59,144 nt of DNA from Acidobacteria bacterium OLB17. GTDB taxonomy: Bacteria; Acidobacteriota; Blastocatellia; Pyrinomonadales; Pyrinomonadaceae. This document shows, piece after piece, positions 56,971 through 59,144 of this stretch (the stretch's first letter is position 1; every line of letters begins with the position of its first letter). The notes under the pieces are model-generated. The model was not told the origin of the DNA and made no database searches. It saw only the letters and a program-made list of their open reading frames with translations. A program made the position numbers and the translations under genes. Where the stretch lies: contig LLEU01000013.1 of assembly GCA_001567505.1 (NCBI GenBank), positions 1-59,144 of the forward strand, written 5' to 3'.

Positions 56971-58731
56971 CTAGATCGAAAACTCGGCATTTTCGAGATA
57001 GTTCTTCAAGTAGGAGAGAAACTTCTCTGCGTCGGCACCATCTACGATACGATGGTCATAGGTGAGCGCAAAGTATGCCAGATTACGTATAGCGATAAAA
57101 TCTTCGCCATCGGCTGATGTCATTACTTTTGTGCGTTTTTCGATAGTTCCGACACAAAGTATCGCAACTTGCGGCTGATTGATGATCGGCGTCCCGAAAA
57201 GGCCGCCGAAAACGCCCGGATTCGTGATGGTGAACGTTCCGCCCTGCACCTCGTCCGGGCTAAGCTTTTTCGTCCTTGCGCGGTCGGCAAGGTCATTGGC
57301 CGTAACCGCCAATTCTGCGAGCGACAGGCTCCCCGCACCCTTTATTACAGGCACGATCAAGCCCCAATCCAAAGCGACCGCCATCCCGAGGTTTATGTCG
57401 CCCTTGTAGATGATCTCGTCGCCATTGACCTGGGCATTGACGATGCGATGCTCTCGGATCGCCGCGACAACGGCCTCGAAGATGAACGGCATAAAGGTAA
57501 GTTTCGTGCCGTATTTGGCCTGAAACGCGGCCTGATTCGCCTTGCGGAACTTGGCGACGTTCGTCATATCGATCTCGTAAACGCTCGTAACGTGTGCCGA
57601 GGTCTGTTTCGAGAACGTCATATGTTCGGCGATCTTCTTCCGCATAACGGACATCTTCTCGACGCGGTCATCCATCGTGATCGGGGCCGTCGAAGGCGTA
57701 AATGACGGCGCGGCCGCCGGTACCGAAGATCTCGCTGCGGGCACGGCCTGGCGCGTCGGGAATGCCGGAGCACCCTTTACAAGCAGATCTTCGGGATGAA
57801 GGGCCGCTCCGGTCTCGATGAAGCTCAGTATGTCGTTCTTGGTGACGCGGCCGCTGATCCCGCTGCCCGGGATGCGCGTGATATCGATACCGTGTTCCTT
57901 GGCGATATTTCGCACGAGCGGGCTGGATTTCGCACGCCGAAGCTCGTCGATCGAGCCGTTCCCGCCCTTCGGAGCCGCGGCTGCAGCGACCGCGACCGGA
58001 GCCGCAGGAGCAGAAGCAGCGACGGGAGCCGCAGGTTCAATTGGAGCCGCAGGAGCAGGTTCTGCCGTTGCGGCAGGTTGGCTTGCGGCAGCTCCGGCGG
58101 AGCTTCCAACGGTCGCGAGCACCGAACCGACCTCGACCGTTTCGCCTTCCTTGACGTTAATCGAGAGAACTTTACCTCCCGCCGGCGAAGGAACTTCCGC
58201 ATCGACCTTGTCGGTCGAGATCTCAAGAAGCGCCTCATCCTTCTCGACAGTATCGCCGACGGCCTTAAGCCATTTCGAAACGGTTCCTTCCGTGATGGAT
58301 TCGCCCATTTGCGGCATCACCACATCGACCGAAGCACCTCCGCCCGAAACACTTGCCGAAGAGTGCGGCGCAGGCGCCGGAGTCGGCTCGGAAGGCGCCG
58401 GGACGCTCTCCACCGCCTTCTCGACGGCCGGTGCGGTTTTCGGGGCACTAACAGGCTCGGACACGCTGCTTGCGGGAGCTGCTGCTGATTCGCCTTCCTG
58501 CCCGACAACGGCGAGAGCCGTCCCGACCTCGACCGTCTCTCCCTCAGGGACGTTGATCGCGAGCAGAATGCCGCCTGCCGGGCTCGGGACCTCTGCATCG
58601 ACCTTGTCGGTCGAGATCTCAAGTATCGACTCGTCCTTCTCGACCTTGTCGCCCACCTTTTTTAGCCAGCGGGAAACGGTACCTTCGGTGATCGACTCGC
58701 CCATTTGGGGCATTATGACTTCAACGCTCAT
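56971..58731 (-). CDS. 2-oxoacid dehydrogenase E2 (dihydrolipoyl acyltransferase) with two lipoyl domains
   Basis: 586 residues. Two lipoyl domains (about 1-76 and 137-212; each 'EISTDKVDAEVPSPAGG' with lipoyl-Lys), Ala/Pro-rich linkers, a peripheral-subunit binding domain ('SSPLVRNIAKEHGIDITRIPGSG' in part 'LVRNIAKEHGIDI'), and the acyltransferase with active-site 'YDHRIVDGADAEKF'. Sequence is closest in type to 2-oxoglutarate or branched-chain complexes; E1 and E3 genes are not here. Upstream GAGG and ATG 58731. Confidence 0.88.
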   Translation of the reverse strand: MSVEVIMPQMGESITEGTVSRWLKKVGDKVEKDESILEISTDKVDAEVPSPAGGILLAINVPEGETVEVGTALAVVGQEGESAAAPASSVSEPVSAPKTAPAVEKAVESVPAPSEPTPAPAPHSSASVSGGGASVDVVMPQMGESITEGTVSKWLKAVGDTVEKDEALLEISTDKVDAEVPSPAGGKVLSINVKEGETVEVGSVLATVGSSAGAAASQPAATAEPAPAAPIEPAAPVAASAPAAPVAVAAAAAPKGGNGSIDELRRAKSSPLVRNIAKEHGIDITRIPGSGISGRVTKNDILSFIETGAALHPEDLLVKGAPAFPTRQAVPAARSSVPAAAPSFTPSTAPITMDDRVEKMSVMRKKIAEHMTFSKQTSAHVTSVYEIDMTNVAKFRKANQAAFQAKYGTKLTFMPFIFEAVVAAIREHRIVNAQVNGDEIIYKGDINLGMAVALDWGLIVPVIKGAGSLSLAELAVTANDLADRARTKKLSPDEVQGGTFTITNPGVFGGLFGTPIINQPQVAILCVGTIEKRTKVMTSADGEDFIAIRNLAYFALTYDHRIVDGADAEKFLSYLKNYLENAEFSI

Positions 58732-58933
58732 AAGAACCTCGTAAAAATTCTCAAATGATAAGGATACAAGAATTCGGCGATATTAAGAAAGTAACCGCGG
58801 CCGTTGGGAGTATTTGGTTTCGGCTAATTGGCCTGCCGATATAACTTTTTTCCGCGTTTTGCGTTAATATGAATGAAATCCGTAATTTAGACCCTCGAGA
58901 GAGACGTTCTTGCTTCTACTCGTAAAAACAAAG

Positions 58934-59144
58934 ATGAAAAAAAATTGCCATACTTTCGCTCTCGCTCGCTCTTTTGAGCATTCCGGCGGCCGCACAGCGT
59001 ACTCGCCGTGCCCCGGCACCTTCTCAACCGACGGTGACCGAGGCCGATTATGCCCGTGCGGAAAGCCGCCTCAGCTATAAGACAAATCCGTTGATCGACC
59101 GGAACGGCGTCCGTGCCACGTGGCTGCCGGACGGCACGTTCTGG
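58934..59144 (+). CDS. S9 family peptidase (dipeptidyl-peptidase IV-like), 5' end only, frame break at A8
   Basis: Runs off the right edge. From ATG 58934 the frame needs one A removed from the A8 run 58937-58944; then it reads MKKIAILSLSLALLSIPAAAQ, a signal peptide, and 'TEADYARAESRLSYKTNPLI' plus 'ATWLPDGTFW', as at the N-terminus of S9B dipeptidyl peptidases. The catalytic part lies beyond the window. An extra A in sequencing is the likely cause. Confidence 0.6.

Overview
The window reads as chromosomal DNA of an Acidobacteriota, most likely class Blastocatellia (Pyrinomonadaceae-like). The support is the protein set: an Oar-like TonB-dependent receptor with a carboxypeptidase-regulatory N-terminus, a VWFA-related protein of the type seen in Acidobacteria, FG-GAP arrays of 'DFDGDGKAD' type, a CadC-like winged-helix/TPR protein, a DUF4912 + GH57 pair, and moderately high GC. 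This placement is inference; no rRNA or ribosomal protein gene is present.

Layout. 0-2 kb: wHTH-TPR regulator, tRNA-Arg(UCU), tRNA-His(GUG). 2-5 kb: secreted subtilase and FG-GAP protein. 5-8 kb: ADP-heptose genes hldA-hldC, a hypothetical protein and rsmE in one overlapping run; a heptosyltransferase-type GT9 lies at 39.6 kb. 8-10.6 kb: DNA methyltransferase coupled to a PolB-type exonuclease, then a cupin. 11.3-19.8 kb: a fatty-acid beta-oxidation set like Bacillus fadNAE (fadE; fadN-dinB-tag-fadA), with two near-identical FadR-like operators placed between the -35 and -10 of the fadE and fadN promoters. A more AT-rich HTH + nucleotidyltransferase pair (toxin-antitoxin-like) and a palindrome cluster sit between fadE and fadA. 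20-26 kb: SdrD-B-like surface protein, msrA, mtnB-like aldolase, acs. 26-31 kb: xylGH-like sugar transporter without binding protein, moaA, queG. 31-35 kb: TonB-dependent receptor. 35-42 kb: MBL hydrolase, PD40 protein, dapF, small secreted proteins, GT9, DUF3108. 41.6-46 kb: DUF4912, GH57 branching enzyme, a repeat array, inositol-phosphate synthase. 46-54 kb: ClpA/B-D2-like AAA+ ATPase, PLP Cys/Met enzyme divergent from an ArsR regulator, tlyA, heme A synthase, a receiver-HATPase fusion, nadE. 54-59 kb: Cys-rich membrane protein behind a hairpin that covers its Shine-Dalgarno, VWFA protein, OmpA protein, a 2-oxoacid dehydrogenase E2, and the start of an S9 peptidase.

The genes describe an aerobic heterotroph (heme A synthase, beta-oxidation, Acs, 2-oxoacid dehydrogenase E2) with a heptose-containing LPS, secreted protease and glycogen metabolism.

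A caution: about eight single-base frame breaks occur in otherwise well-conserved genes (near 227, 17899, 19750-19755, 21047, 22290, 24282, 31980 and in the A8 run at 58937). Several are in homopolymers. Residual indel errors in the assembly are the simplest explanation, so these genes should not be called pseudogenes from this sequence alone.
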